A DNA stretch of 64,000 nt from Anaerostipes hadrus ATCC 29173 = JCM 17467 (GTDB lineage: Bacteria > Bacillota > Clostridia > Lachnospirales > Lachnospiraceae), in contig NZ_AP028031.1 of the NCBI RefSeq assembly GCF_030296915.1, forward strand, positions 1,669,501 to 1,733,500. Reading direction: 5' to 3'. Every line of letters starts with the position of its first letter. Positions within the stretch are counted from its first letter, which is position 1. The notes beneath the pieces are model-generated. The model did no database searches. It worked only from the letters and a program-made list of their open reading frames with translations, and had not been told where the DNA came from. Shown in pieces: positions 53,149-62,216 of the stretch. Both the position numbers and the translations under genes were made by a program.

Positions 53149-53850
53149 CTATCTACATTCAATCACTGCATATGGTTTTTGTTTTTCATCACACAATGCT
53201 ACCAGTATCCTTTGTTCTTCCCTTGCATATCTTGGATATAGAATATCTCCTTCATACGCCTGTTTTTTATATTCGACCCTCAGCTGTCTGATCTCCAAAT
53301 CTTGTGGCAGCTGTTCAAATGCTGTTTTGACATACCAGCTGTTATTGACATGATCATTGCTGTCGATCCAGCTTCTTTGTACTTTCACTGGTTCTTTTTC
53401 TTCCCATTCTCTGGAAAGTTTAATCTTTCTTGGTTCATATTCCATCTCTAATGGGGCTTCTAATTTGTAGACATCAATTTCTTCTTTGGTTGGTCTGACT
53501 GGCATTCCTGTTTCTGTGTTTATATATACCCAGATAGAATTGGCATAAGCTAATCGTTCCCCCTGTGTTGTCTTCATGATAAAATTTCTCGTTGCATGAA
53601 ACTTGTCAAATCCAGATCCCCATGTTCCAACTGTGATCTTTTCACATTCCTCTGGTCTTCTTTCCAAAACGATCTGCCATGAATTCAGGATCCATGCACG
53701 TTTCTTATTGGCAAGATATTCTACTCCAACACCAAGTTCTTCAGACTGAAATGCACTGCAGTCCTGGAAATAATCAACCACTGCCGGAATCGATAATCTG
53801 CCACTTCTGTCTATTTCACTGTATCGGATTCTGCTGTCAAATGTATACAT
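53149..53850 (-). CDS. Acyl-ACP thioesterase
   Basis: A 233-residue double hot-dog thioesterase of the FatA/FatB-like bacterial group. The first hot-dog has RIRYSEIDRSGRLSIPAV and YFQDCSAFQSEELG; the second carries SWIDSNDHVNNSWYVK, with Asn and His of the active site, followed by RVEYKKQAYEGD. It releases free fatty acids from acyl-ACP. Its neighbours do not explain the role; it could tune membrane or cell-envelope acyl supply. Confidence 0.88.
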   Translation of the reverse strand: MYTFDSRIRYSEIDRSGRLSIPAVVDYFQDCSAFQSEELGVGVEYLANKKRAWILNSWQIVLERRPEECEKITVGTWGSGFDKFHATRNFIMKTTQGERLAYANSIWVYINTETGMPVRPTKEEIDVYKLEAPLEMEYEPRKIKLSREWEEKEPVKVQRSWIDSNDHVNNSWYVKTAFEQLPQDLEIRQLRVEYKKQAYEGDILYPRYAREEQRILVALCDEKQKPYAVIECR

Positions 53851-53942
53851 GTTTTAGCCTTTCTGATCTTCATATATCCTTACTGATCTTGAGAAAAAAA
53901 CGACGCAGACACTGTTATCGTTATCTGCGCCATTTTATTATT

Positions 53943-56354
53943 CTATTTCTGAACGATATTTACAATTCTTCCTGGTACATAAATTTCTTTCACGATATTA
54001 CCGTTTAATTTATCTCCAAGAACTTCCTTAGCTTTCGCAAGAACAGAATCTTTGTCTTCTTCTGCACCGATGACAAGTTTTCCTTTTACTTTACCATTGA
54101 TCTGAACAACGATCTCTACTTCATCCTCTTTCATAGCTTCTTCATCATATGTTGGCCATGTCTGAGCAAATACGCTGTCCTCATGTCCCATTGCTTCCCA
54201 TAATTCTTCTGCAATATGTGGTGCAAATGGTGCGAGTAATACAATTGCTGTCTCTAAAGTTTCTTTGTCAACTCCAGATTTCTTAGCCATTGCTGTTAAT
54301 GTATTGGTATATTCCATAAATCCACTCACAACTGTATTCAAGCTGAAGTTATTTAAACGTGTTGTGATATCGTAGATCAGTTTATGACGTACTTTTAATA
54401 ATTCTTTATCAGCTTCTACACCTTTGTCTTTCTGATCCATGATAAGTTTGTAGAATCTTGTTAAGAATCTATGCACTCCATCGATACCGCTTTCATCCCA
54501 TTCAGCATCTAATTCTGGTGGTCCAACGAACAGTTCGTACATTCTTAAGGAATCACATCCATAATCTCTTACAAGATCATCTGGGGATACGACATTTCCT
54601 TTGGATTTACTCATCTTGATACCGTTCTTACCTGTGATCATTCCCTGGTTGAACAGTTTGTGGAATGGTTCATCAAAGTCGATCACTCCGATGTCACATA
54701 AGAATTTTGTGTAGAATCTTGAATATAACAGATGCAATACAGCATGTTCTACTCCACCGATATACATATCTACTGGTAAGTATTTGTCTGCTTTCTCTCT
54801 AGATACTAATTCTTCATTATTCTTGTTATCGATGTATCTTAAGAAATACCATGATGATCCTGCCCACTGAGGCATTGTGTTTGTCTCACGTTTCGCATCC
54901 TTACCACATACAGGACACTTACAGTTTACCCAGTCTTCGATGTCTGCTAATGGAGATTCTCCTGTTCCTGTTGGTTCGTATTTCTCAACTTCTGGTAATG
55001 TCAATGGTAATTCTTCTTCTGGTACTGGAACTGCTCCACAGTCTGGGCAATGAACGATAGGAATTGGTTCACCCCAGTAACGCTGACGACTGAATACCCA
55101 GTCACGTAACTTATAGTTTGTTGTCTTCTTACCGATTCCCATCTCTTCGATGATCTTTGGTGCTTCTTCTTTTAATTCAGAAGATTCTTTTCCATTCCAG
55201 TCTCCGGAATTGATCATAATACCAGATGCTTCTGTGTAAGCTTCTTCCATGTTCTCAATCTCTTTACCATCTTTAGCGATAACCTGAATGATCGGAATGT
55301 CAAACTTCTTAGCAAATTCAAAGTCACGGTCATCATGCGCTGGTACACACATGATCGCTCCTGTACCGTAATCTGCAAGTACATAATCAGATAACCAGAT
55401 TGGTACTTTTGCTCCATTGATCGGGTTGATCGCATAGCTTCCTGTAAATACACCTGTCTTTTCTTTATCCTGCATACGGTCTACAGATGATTTTAGGGAT
55501 GCCTGATAGATATATTCTTCTACTGCTTCTCTTGTCTCATCTGTTGCAAGATCTTTCGCTAATTCATGTTCTGGAGCTAATACCATAAATGTTGCTCCGT
55601 GTAATGTATCTGGACGAGTTGTATAAACTGTGATCTCATCATCTCTTCCATCAACTTTGAAGTTAACTTCTGCACCGTGGCTCTTACCGATCCACTCTGC
55701 CTGCATCTTCTTAACTTTCTCTGGCCAGTCAAGTTTATCAAGATCAGCTAACAAACGATCTGCATATGCTGTGATCTTTAACATCCACTGTCTTAAGTTC
55801 TTCTTGGTTACGTCTGCACCGCAGCGTTCACACTTACCATTTACTACTTCTTCGTTCGCAAGTCCTGTCTTACATGATGGACACCAGTTGATCGGCATCT
55901 GTTTCTCGTATGCAAGGCCTTTCTTGAACATCTTTACGAAGATCCACTGTGTCCATTTGTAGAATTCTGGGTCTGTTGTGTTAACTTCCATATCCCAGTC
56001 ATAGATTGCGGAAATCTCATTGATCTGGCGTTTGATATTCTTAATATTGGCTTCTGTAGAAATACGAGGATGTGTTCCCATCTTGATCGCATAGTTTTCT
56101 GCTGGAAGTCCAAATGCATCCCATCCCATTGGATGAATGACATAGTATCCATTTAATAATTTGTAACGGCTCCATACATCACTGATCACATATCCTCTCC
56201 AATGTCCTACATGAAGGCCACTTCCTGATGGATATGGAAACATATCTAAACAGTAATATTTAGGTTTCTTACCGTCATTTACATTGACAGGATGTTCCTG
56301 CCAGTGTTTTCTCCACTTTTGTTCGATTGCCTTATGGTTATAAGGTGTTGCCAT
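53943..56354 (-). CDS. leuS: Leucyl-tRNA synthetase
   Basis: An 803-residue class I synthetase. The HIGH motif is PYPSGSGLHVGHWRGY near residue 40, the CP1 editing domain (about 225-410) has TTRPDTLHGATFMV, zinc-finger cysteines appear in CERCGAD and CPVCGKDA, and KMSKSKGNVV is near 575. Length fits bacterial LeuRS. A sigma-A promoter lies at 56441-56468; I looked for a T-box in the leader and found none. Confidence 0.98.
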   Translation of the reverse strand: MATPYNHKAIEQKWRKHWQEHPVNVNDGKKPKYYCLDMFPYPSGSGLHVGHWRGYVISDVWSRYKLLNGYYVIHPMGWDAFGLPAENYAIKMGTHPRISTEANIKNIKRQINEISAIYDWDMEVNTTDPEFYKWTQWIFVKMFKKGLAYEKQMPINWCPSCKTGLANEEVVNGKCERCGADVTKKNLRQWMLKITAYADRLLADLDKLDWPEKVKKMQAEWIGKSHGAEVNFKVDGRDDEITVYTTRPDTLHGATFMVLAPEHELAKDLATDETREAVEEYIYQASLKSSVDRMQDKEKTGVFTGSYAINPINGAKVPIWLSDYVLADYGTGAIMCVPAHDDRDFEFAKKFDIPIIQVIAKDGKEIENMEEAYTEASGIMINSGDWNGKESSELKEEAPKIIEEMGIGKKTTNYKLRDWVFSRQRYWGEPIPIVHCPDCGAVPVPEEELPLTLPEVEKYEPTGTGESPLADIEDWVNCKCPVCGKDAKRETNTMPQWAGSSWYFLRYIDNKNNEELVSREKADKYLPVDMYIGGVEHAVLHLLYSRFYTKFLCDIGVIDFDEPFHKLFNQGMITGKNGIKMSKSKGNVVSPDDLVRDYGCDSLRMYELFVGPPELDAEWDESGIDGVHRFLTRFYKLIMDQKDKGVEADKELLKVRHKLIYDITTRLNNFSLNTVVSGFMEYTNTLTAMAKKSGVDKETLETAIVLLAPFAPHIAEELWEAMGHEDSVFAQTWPTYDEEAMKEDEVEIVVQINGKVKGKLVIGAEEDKDSVLAKAKEVLGDKLNGNIVKEIYVPGRIVNIVQK

Positions 56355-56440
56355 ATTTTATTCCTCCTAGCCGTATCTATCTCTGGCCGTCTTCTTTCTA
56401 TGCTTTGTGAAAACAGCTGATAAATTCTTTAATCTTATTT

Positions 56441-56468
56441 ATTTTATCATACTGAAATGCCGTGTCAA
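56441..56468 (-). promoter_or_regulatory. leuS promoter
   Basis: On the minus strand TTGACA (56463-56468), 16-base spacer and TAAAAT (56441-56446). The leader to the start at 56354 is about 80 bases, too short for a T-box. Confidence 0.55.
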
Positions 56469-56490
56469 CTCTCCCGTCAAAAAACTTCGA

Positions 56491-56532
56491 AAAAAAGAAG
56501 AATGTATCGTTAAAATACATCCTTCTTTTTAA
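56491..56532 (-). terminator. Intrinsic terminator after the L,D-transpeptidase gene
   Basis: AAAAGAAGAATGTAT pairs with ATACATCCTTCTTTT (one mismatch), followed on the minus strand by a long U-run. Confidence 0.75.
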
Positions 56533-56538
56533 GATTCC

Positions 56539-58014
56539 TTACTGCTGTGGCTGTGCTGTTGACTCTGTTGATGTTGTTTGCTGTTCTGTCGTTCCTGTTG
56601 TTGCCTGTTCAAACTGAACTTTGATCTGTTTTGTCACTGTCACTCCATTCTTACCTTTGTAAGAAACATTCGCTGCTGTGACTGTTCCTGCCTGATCTTT
56701 GACTAGAACAACTGTAACTGTTATATTCGTTCCTGCCACAACCGTTCCATTATCATTGATTGTTACAACTGCACGAACTGCATTGATCACTGTCTGATCT
56801 GTACTTGCTGCTGGTGCTGTTACAATTTCAGCAGATGTATTGATCTGGGCATTTACATTTCCTGTTACCGTGATCGTAATCTTCTTTGTTGCTGCTCTAT
56901 ATGGTTTGTTTGTATTCTTCACACTGTACTGTACCGCATATTGTCCAGGTTTACTAAACTTATATGCTTTGGCTTTTGCATATGTATAAGTTGTGTAAGC
57001 AGATGCTCCAGGTGCTTTGATCTTCACTGTCATTGCACTTGTTCTGTTAGCTCCACTTCTCATCTTCGCTGTTACACCTGTTACCGCGTTTGCTGTATTA
57101 ACTTTCACTGTACGGTTCTTTGCTGTGATCACTGGTGCTAATGTATCAACAACTCTTACAACCATCGTCTTTGTTGTTTTAACTCCTAAAGAAGATTTCA
57201 CTGTATACTTAATACGATATGTTCCTAAAGATTTTGTTGAAAATTTTGCTTTTCTGTATTTACCTTTTACATATTTTGTTGTTGTATATGTAATGTTCTT
57301 TGTTAAGCTCTTCTTTGTGATCTTGTCTTTGGCTGTAACTCCTGATTTTACGTTATAAGAAGTTCCATATTCTGCTGTTTGAGCTTTCTTCTTAGCTACT
57401 GTCAATGTAGCTTTCTGTTTACGGTATGGGTTCTTCTTGCTTGGATCTGTTGGATCCCAATACTGTCTTCTTGCTGTAGATACCTTGATCCCTTTTGGTT
57501 TTCCTAAAGGTCCAGGATTACTGCTGCTATATACAGTAACTTTCGTTCCTAATGCACAATTATCATAGATCCACTTTGCATCTCCTACTGATAAACGGAT
57601 ACATCCATGAGATGCAGTCTGTCCAAGTTTATTAAATTGAACCGTAGACTGTGTTGAAGGATTCTTTTCATAATACCACACGGAATGGAATAAGACTCCT
57701 CCATGGACTCTTGTACAGTACTGCCCATAACTTGGTCCCATTAGTGTCTGCCAACGGTACTTGGCTGGTGTATAAAATGTACCTGCTGGTGTATTGGCAC
57801 CTCCACAAGATACCAGGAATGCTTTGATTGGTTTGTATCTTCCATTCTTTAACTGGTATACGGTTGCTACATTGGCCTGTTTGTTGACTTTGATCCAATA
57901 CTTTGTATTGGCCGCTTGTGCAGTCTTTGGTGTTGCAAATGAGAATCCAAATGCTGTCACGATCATTAATACCACTGCACAAAGTTTTTTACATCTTAAT
58001 CGAAATGTTTTCAT
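56539..58014 (-). CDS. Secreted L,D-transpeptidase with Ig-like repeats
   Basis: A 491-residue protein: signal peptide (AVVLMIVTAFGFSFATP, cleavage after AQA near residue 34), a YkuD catalytic domain (about 37-165) with the active site ASHGCIRLSVGDAKW, and then a long C-terminal region of at least three Ig-like/DUF5011-type repeats (KYTVKSSLGVKTTKTMVVRV, YAVQYSVKNTNKPYR) ending in a Thr/Gln-rich tail. It makes 3-3 cross-links or attaches proteins to peptidoglycan; the repeats probably bind or span the wall. I place the start at 58014 behind GGAAGGAG. Confidence 0.9.
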   Translation of the reverse strand: MKTFRLRCKKLCAVVLMIVTAFGFSFATPKTAQAANTKYWIKVNKQANVATVYQLKNGRYKPIKAFLVSCGGANTPAGTFYTPAKYRWQTLMGPSYGQYCTRVHGGVLFHSVWYYEKNPSTQSTVQFNKLGQTASHGCIRLSVGDAKWIYDNCALGTKVTVYSSSNPGPLGKPKGIKVSTARRQYWDPTDPSKKNPYRKQKATLTVAKKKAQTAEYGTSYNVKSGVTAKDKITKKSLTKNITYTTTKYVKGKYRKAKFSTKSLGTYRIKYTVKSSLGVKTTKTMVVRVVDTLAPVITAKNRTVKVNTANAVTGVTAKMRSGANRTSAMTVKIKAPGASAYTTYTYAKAKAYKFSKPGQYAVQYSVKNTNKPYRAATKKITITVTGNVNAQINTSAEIVTAPAASTDQTVINAVRAVVTINDNGTVVAGTNITVTVVLVKDQAGTVTAANVSYKGKNGVTVTKQIKVQFEQATTGTTEQQTTSTESTAQPQQ

Positions 58015-58140
58015 ATTGCTCCTTCCTTTTCGTTCATTCTTCTTATCATTATATCTTTGCATTTTGTTCTTGTAAACACGTAAATTTGTTGTTATTATAA
58101 TTTTAAAAAAAACTTAAGAATTGTAAGAAAGGATATACAT

Positions 58141-58506
58141 ATGTTTCAATTTAATCACTTTAATTTTAACGTTTTAAATCTTGAGAAAAGTTTGGAGTTT
58201 TATAAAGAAGCTCTCGGACTTGATGTAGTTCGTGAAAAGGATGCTTCCGACGGAAGTTTTAAAATCGTTTATCTCGGGGATGGATCTTCTGATTTCTTAT
58301 TAGAACTTACTTGGATGCGTGACCAGAAAGAACCTTATAATCTTGGGGATGAAGAGTTCCATCTGGCTTTGACTGCAGATGATTTTGACAAAGCACACGC
58401 ACTCCATGAGAAAATGGGATGTGTTTGTTTTGAGAATCATGATATGGGGATTTATTTTATTAATGATCCAGATGGATATTGGATTGAGATCATCCCTGCG
58501 AAATAG
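58141..58506 (+). CDS. Glyoxalase/VOC-superfamily protein
   Basis: A 121-residue single-domain protein with two beta-alpha-beta-beta-beta units. Likely metal ligands are His5 (FNHFNFNVL), Glu (LLELTW, near 59), His (EEFHLALT, near 78) and Glu near the end (YWIEIIPAK), the glyoxalase I pattern. It may detoxify methylglyoxal, but the VOC family also contains isomerases and resistance proteins. AAGGAT-type site upstream of ATG 58141. Divergent from the transpeptidase gene. Confidence 0.85.
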   Translation: MFQFNHFNFNVLNLEKSLEFYKEALGLDVVREKDASDGSFKIVYLGDGSSDFLLELTWMRDQKEPYNLGDEEFHLALTADDFDKAHALHEKMGCVCFENHDMGIYFINDPDGYWIEIIPAK

Positions 58507-58544
58507 TATATTGAAAGATATTCTATGTTTTAGGTATTTTTATA

Positions 58545-58614
58545 AAAAGAAGCAAATCCAAGCGTTTGGCCGGGATTCAATTTCCCGATCACTACTTGAA
58601 TCTGCTTCTTTTAT
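58545..58614. terminator. Long bidirectional hairpin between the VOC gene and the M18 aminopeptidase
   Basis: AAAAGAAGCAAATCCAAG pairs with CTTGAATCTGCTTCTTTT with a small mismatch; the 30-base loop contains a further GGGATT/AATTTCCC stem. Flanking T-runs allow termination in both directions. Confidence 0.7.
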
Positions 58615-58648
58615 TATGATACTATATTTTCCTGCAATTTTTCAAATC

Positions 58649-60031
58649 TTATCTGCAGTTTTTCAAAAATGCTTCATATCCTTTTTCCACTTCATAGATA
58701 TCGGATTTGCTTGTGATCTCCCATGGTGCATGCATGCTTAACACTGCAACTCCGCAGTCGATGACGTTCATGCTGTAGGCAGCAGGAATGTAGGCGATCG
58801 TTCCTCCGCCTCCTTCGTCAACTTTTCCAAGTTCAGCTGTCTGGAAGGCTACTTTTGCTTCATCAAAGATCTTTCTTAACTGAGCGATATATTCTGGGTT
58901 TGCATCATTTGACCCTGATTTTCCTCTGGCTCCAGTGTATTTGTTTAATACTAATCCTTTTCCGAAATATGCACAGTTTTTCTTCTCCATTACACTTGGA
59001 TAGTTTGGATCGAAAGCTGCACTTACATCAGATGATAACATGTAAGAATTCTGCAGCGTTCTTCTAAGCCTCAGATCATTATAATCTCCTGTTAAAGCTA
59101 AGATTTCTGCAACTGTATTTTCAAAGAATCTGGAGTGCATTCCTGTTGCTCCAACACTTCCTATTTCTTCTTTGTCTACTAAGATGCAACAAGATGTTCT
59201 CTTTGGTGCTTCTACATTTAACATAGCTGCTAAGGATGTATATGCACAGACTCTGTCATCTTGTCCATAAGACATGATCATACTGCGGTCTAATCCAAAG
59301 TCTCTTGCTTTTCCAGCTGGTACGACTTCGATCTCTGCGGATAAGAAATCTTCTTCCTCGATTCCATATTCTTCATCGAATAACTGTAACAACTGTTTCT
59401 TGACTGCTTCTTTTTCTTCGCCTTTTAATGGTTTGCTTCCGATCAGGACGTTAAGATCTTCTCCTTCTACGATCACATTTCCTTTCTTCTGCATCTGTTT
59501 TCCTGATAAATGAATTAAAAGGTCTGTGATCCCCACTACTGGATCTTCATCTTTTTCACCGATACAGATATTGACTTTTGTTCCGTCTTTCTTCACAACA
59601 ACACCGTGTAATGCCATTGGAAGTGTGACCCATTGATATTTCTTAACTCCACCGTAATAGTGGGTGTCTAATAATGCCATCTCTGTGTCTTCGTATAATG
59701 GATTCTGTTTAAGATCCAGTCTTGGTGAGTCGATGTGTGCTCCTAAGATATTTAATCCATCTTCAATCGCATCTTCTCCGATCTGGAATAATGCGATCGT
59801 TTTTTCCATCCATGTGCGGTATACTTTGTTACCCGCTTTTAATGGTGTCTGGTTTTTGATCAGTTCTTCTAAATCCTGATATCCAGCTTTCTTTGCCAAT
59901 TCGATCGACTGTGCTACACATTCACGTTCTGTCTTTCCATTGGATAAGAAATCTTTGTATTCCTTGCAAAGTCCTTCTAATGCCTTGATATCTGCTTCTT
60001 CATATGTTGTCCATGCATTTTCTCGATTCAT
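58649..60031 (-). CDS. M18-family aspartyl aminopeptidase
   Basis: A 460-residue zinc aminopeptidase of the M18 family. Metal ligands and catalytic residues: LGAHIDSPRLDLK (His, Asp), CILVDKEEIGSVGATG (Glu-Glu), MLSSDVSAAFDPNYPS (Asp) and a C-terminal His in VLSMHAPWEITSK. It removes N-terminal acidic residues from peptides. I place the start at 60031 (MNRENAWTTYEE), eight bases after AAGGAG; an ATG at 60049 would include that site. It overlaps the stop of the ArsC-like gene by four bases (ATGA). Confidence 0.93.
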   Translation of the reverse strand: MNRENAWTTYEEADIKALEGLCKEYKDFLSNGKTERECVAQSIELAKKAGYQDLEELIKNQTPLKAGNKVYRTWMEKTIALFQIGEDAIEDGLNILGAHIDSPRLDLKQNPLYEDTEMALLDTHYYGGVKKYQWVTLPMALHGVVVKKDGTKVNICIGEKDEDPVVGITDLLIHLSGKQMQKKGNVIVEGEDLNVLIGSKPLKGEEKEAVKKQLLQLFDEEYGIEEEDFLSAEIEVVPAGKARDFGLDRSMIMSYGQDDRVCAYTSLAAMLNVEAPKRTSCCILVDKEEIGSVGATGMHSRFFENTVAEILALTGDYNDLRLRRTLQNSYMLSSDVSAAFDPNYPSVMEKKNCAYFGKGLVLNKYTGARGKSGSNDANPEYIAQLRKIFDEAKVAFQTAELGKVDEGGGGTIAYIPAAYSMNVIDCGVAVLSMHAPWEITSKSDIYEVEKGYEAFLKNCR

Positions 60032-60378
60032 GCTAATGTCTCCTTCCATAGTGCTTCTTTAAACCCGATCAACACAAAATCATCTCCTACAACCAGTGGG
60101 CGTTTTACTAACATTCCGTCGGTTGCAAGCAGTTCGTATTGTTCTTCTTCTGACATCTCTGGCAATTTGTCTTTTAACCCTAACTCACGATATTTCATAC
60201 CGCTTGTGTTAAAAAATCGCTTCAGTGGCAATCCGCTTCTTTCGTGCCAGTCTTTTAACTCTTCGACCGTTGGGTTGTCTTCAATGATATGACGGTCTTC
60301 GTAAGATATATCTTGTTCATCCAACCATTTCTTTGCCTTCTTGCAGGTACTGCATTTTGGATATTCTAAAAACAGCAT
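60028..60378 (-). CDS. ArsC/Spx-family thioredoxin-fold protein
   Basis: A 116-residue protein with MLFLEYPKCSTCKKAKKWL at the start (CxxC redox pair) and LATDGMLVKRPLVVGDD near the end, the two hallmarks of the ArsC/Spx/YffB group. Without an Arg triad or an arsenate operon nearby, a true arsenate reductase role is uncertain; a redox-regulator role is as likely. Its stop overlaps the start of the aminopeptidase, so the two are coupled. Confidence 0.85.
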   Translation of the reverse strand: MLFLEYPKCSTCKKAKKWLDEQDISYEDRHIIEDNPTVEELKDWHERSGLPLKRFFNTSGMKYRELGLKDKLPEMSEEEQYELLATDGMLVKRPLVVGDDFVLIGFKEALWKETLA

Positions 60379-60421
60379 TGTTTCGCCTCCCTTGTTTTCT
60401 TATCTGTTTTATCATAGCACA

Positions 60422-61573
60422 TTAGGCTATCAGCGTAAATCTTTGAATTATTTTCTCAAAATAATACCAGTAGTCTTTTTGTTTTACGCTTTGCTTTGCG
60501 TAGATTGGAACGCTCTTTTGATTTTTTCCATTGATAAAATATTTGATCTCCCCGACTTTCTGTCCTTCTTTCACGGGTGCATCAATGAAAGAGGGTAAGA
60601 TACTCTCAATCTTTATCTTATCTGTCTTCTTTACCAGAAATGCTGCCTTGAGATTTCCTGTTTTTAGCAAGACTTTTTCTTTAAGACCATTTTTTATACT
60701 TATTTCTTTGATCTTGCTTGTATCTGCAATGATCTCTCGTCTCTCGTAATGATCTGTGACGTATTGAACCAGTTTCCTTACATCCTTCCATTTATAGGTC
60801 TTGTGCGGCGGCCACCCACTGGCAAGAACAGAAAATGTCATCGTCATATTCTTCTGCTTTACAGCCCCCACATAGCAATATCCTGCTTTTGAAGTGTATC
60901 CTGTCTTCCCAGAAATCACTCCTTGCATGCTGGATAACAAGGCATTGTGATTATTGCAGATAAATCTTCTCTTTCTGCTGCCATCTGTAAATGTATATTG
61001 TTTTGTCTGCGTGATTTCAAGAAATTGCTGATTCTTAATACATCGCGCCATGATCTTTGCCAGATCCTGTGCTGTCGTTTCATGCCGTCCTTTCTTATCT
61101 ATACCATCCAGACCATTTGGTGTTACAAAATGGGTATTCAAAGTACCTAGATTTTCTGCCATCTGATTCATTCTTTTTTCAAATTTTTCCACACTTCCTT
61201 CTGCATGTTCTGCTAATACAACTGCACAATCATTATAGGACTCTAACATTAATCCGTAGAGCAGATCTTTGACTTTATACTTTTCCCCTTCTCTCACCCC
61301 TAATCTTACTTTCGGCTGCATCGCTGCATTCTTTGAAACTTCTGCCATCTGATCAAGATCACAGTGCTTTAAAATATATAAACATGTTAAAATCTTTGTT
61401 GTACTGGCATTCGGCATTTTTTGATCTTTGGATTTCTCATAGAGGATTTTCCCACTTTCAGCATCCATGATCACAGCTGCCTTTGCATTTAAGTTTATTT
61501 CTTCTGCTGACACTGCATATATCTGTATACTGCATATTATCACATATAAAAAAACAGAAACAATGGTTTTCAT
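60422..61573 (-). CDS. D-alanyl-D-alanine carboxypeptidase (DacF/PBP5 type)
   Basis: A 383-residue penicillin-binding protein: signal peptide (VFLYVIICSIQIYAVSAEE, cleavage near residue 24), peptidase S11 domain with Ser-X-X-Lys in NASTTKILT (near residue 58), the SYN motif in LESYNDCAVVL and KTG in ISGKTGYTSKAG, then a C-terminal beta domain with VKEGQKVGEIKYF. It trims the terminal D-Ala of stem peptides. A membrane-anchoring tail (WYYFEKIIQRF) closes the protein. Confidence 0.92.
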   Translation of the reverse strand: MKTIVSVFLYVIICSIQIYAVSAEEINLNAKAAVIMDAESGKILYEKSKDQKMPNASTTKILTCLYILKHCDLDQMAEVSKNAAMQPKVRLGVREGEKYKVKDLLYGLMLESYNDCAVVLAEHAEGSVEKFEKRMNQMAENLGTLNTHFVTPNGLDGIDKKGRHETTAQDLAKIMARCIKNQQFLEITQTKQYTFTDGSRKRRFICNNHNALLSSMQGVISGKTGYTSKAGYCYVGAVKQKNMTMTFSVLASGWPPHKTYKWKDVRKLVQYVTDHYERREIIADTSKIKEISIKNGLKEKVLLKTGNLKAAFLVKKTDKIKIESILPSFIDAPVKEGQKVGEIKYFINGKNQKSVPIYAKQSVKQKDYWYYFEKIIQRFTLIA

Positions 61574-61646
61574 ATCCTGTACCCTTCTTTTTTGCTTACT
61601 TTAAGGTTCAATTTAATACAAGTATATGGAATCCATTGTCTCTTTA

Positions 61647-62201
61647 TTATAATTTTATGATAAATACCGGCATTGGCGGATTATTTTTCTTATTGGGGAA
61701 GTCCTGTCTTGCAATAAAATACTTACGGTCATCTAGCTGACTTAGGTATTCTAGCACCCCATCACGTTCTTCAAAACCACTGTCACCGCCACTGTAAATA
61801 CAGATGCTCATAATCCCACCTGTCTTTAGCATCCCAAGTCCTGCTTCAACTGCCTGAATCGTCGTGTTGGTCTTTGTTGCAAGATGATGGTCCCCACCTG
61901 GAAGATACCCGAGATTAAACATAATACAAGATACTGCCATTTCTTTGACATATTCTTTCATATGCTCATGGCCATCTAAAATCAGTTCTGCATTCATTTT
62001 ATGTTTATCCAGTTTTTCTCTGGTCTGTCTTAATGCATCTGCCTGCACATCAAAGGCGTAGACTTTTCCGCTTTCTCCTGTTTTACTGCACAGATAATAA
62101 GTGTCTCCACCTTTTCCCATCGTTGCATCAATACAGCAGTCTCCTTCTTTGATATATTCATCTAGCACTCGATGAATCCAGTCTGTCATAGTAATTCTCA
62201 T
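61647..62201 (-). CDS. mnmM: MnmM-type tRNA methyltransferase (YtqB family)
   Basis: A 184-residue class I SAM methyltransferase: CIDATMGKGGDTYYLCSK (motif I), the acidic loop VYAFDVQADAL, then IMFNLGYLPGGDHHLATK, which is diagnostic of the YtqB family. In Bacillus and Streptococcus MnmM methylates the 5-aminomethyl-2-thiouridine of tRNA at position 34. Together with thiI and mtaB it adds to the tRNA modification set of the window. It lies 15 bases after the L,D-transpeptidase gene on the same strand. Confidence 0.85.
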   Translation of the reverse strand: MRITMTDWIHRVLDEYIKEGDCCIDATMGKGGDTYYLCSKTGESGKVYAFDVQADALRQTREKLDKHKMNAELILDGHEHMKEYVKEMAVSCIMFNLGYLPGGDHHLATKTNTTIQAVEAGLGMLKTGGIMSICIYSGGDSGFEERDGVLEYLSQLDDRKYFIARQDFPNKKNNPPMPVFIIKL

Positions 62202-62216
62202 TTCTTTGATTCCTTT

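Noticed and set aside
56355..56470. Possible T-box ahead of leuS
   Set aside because: The leader is only about 80 bases and has no T-box element.
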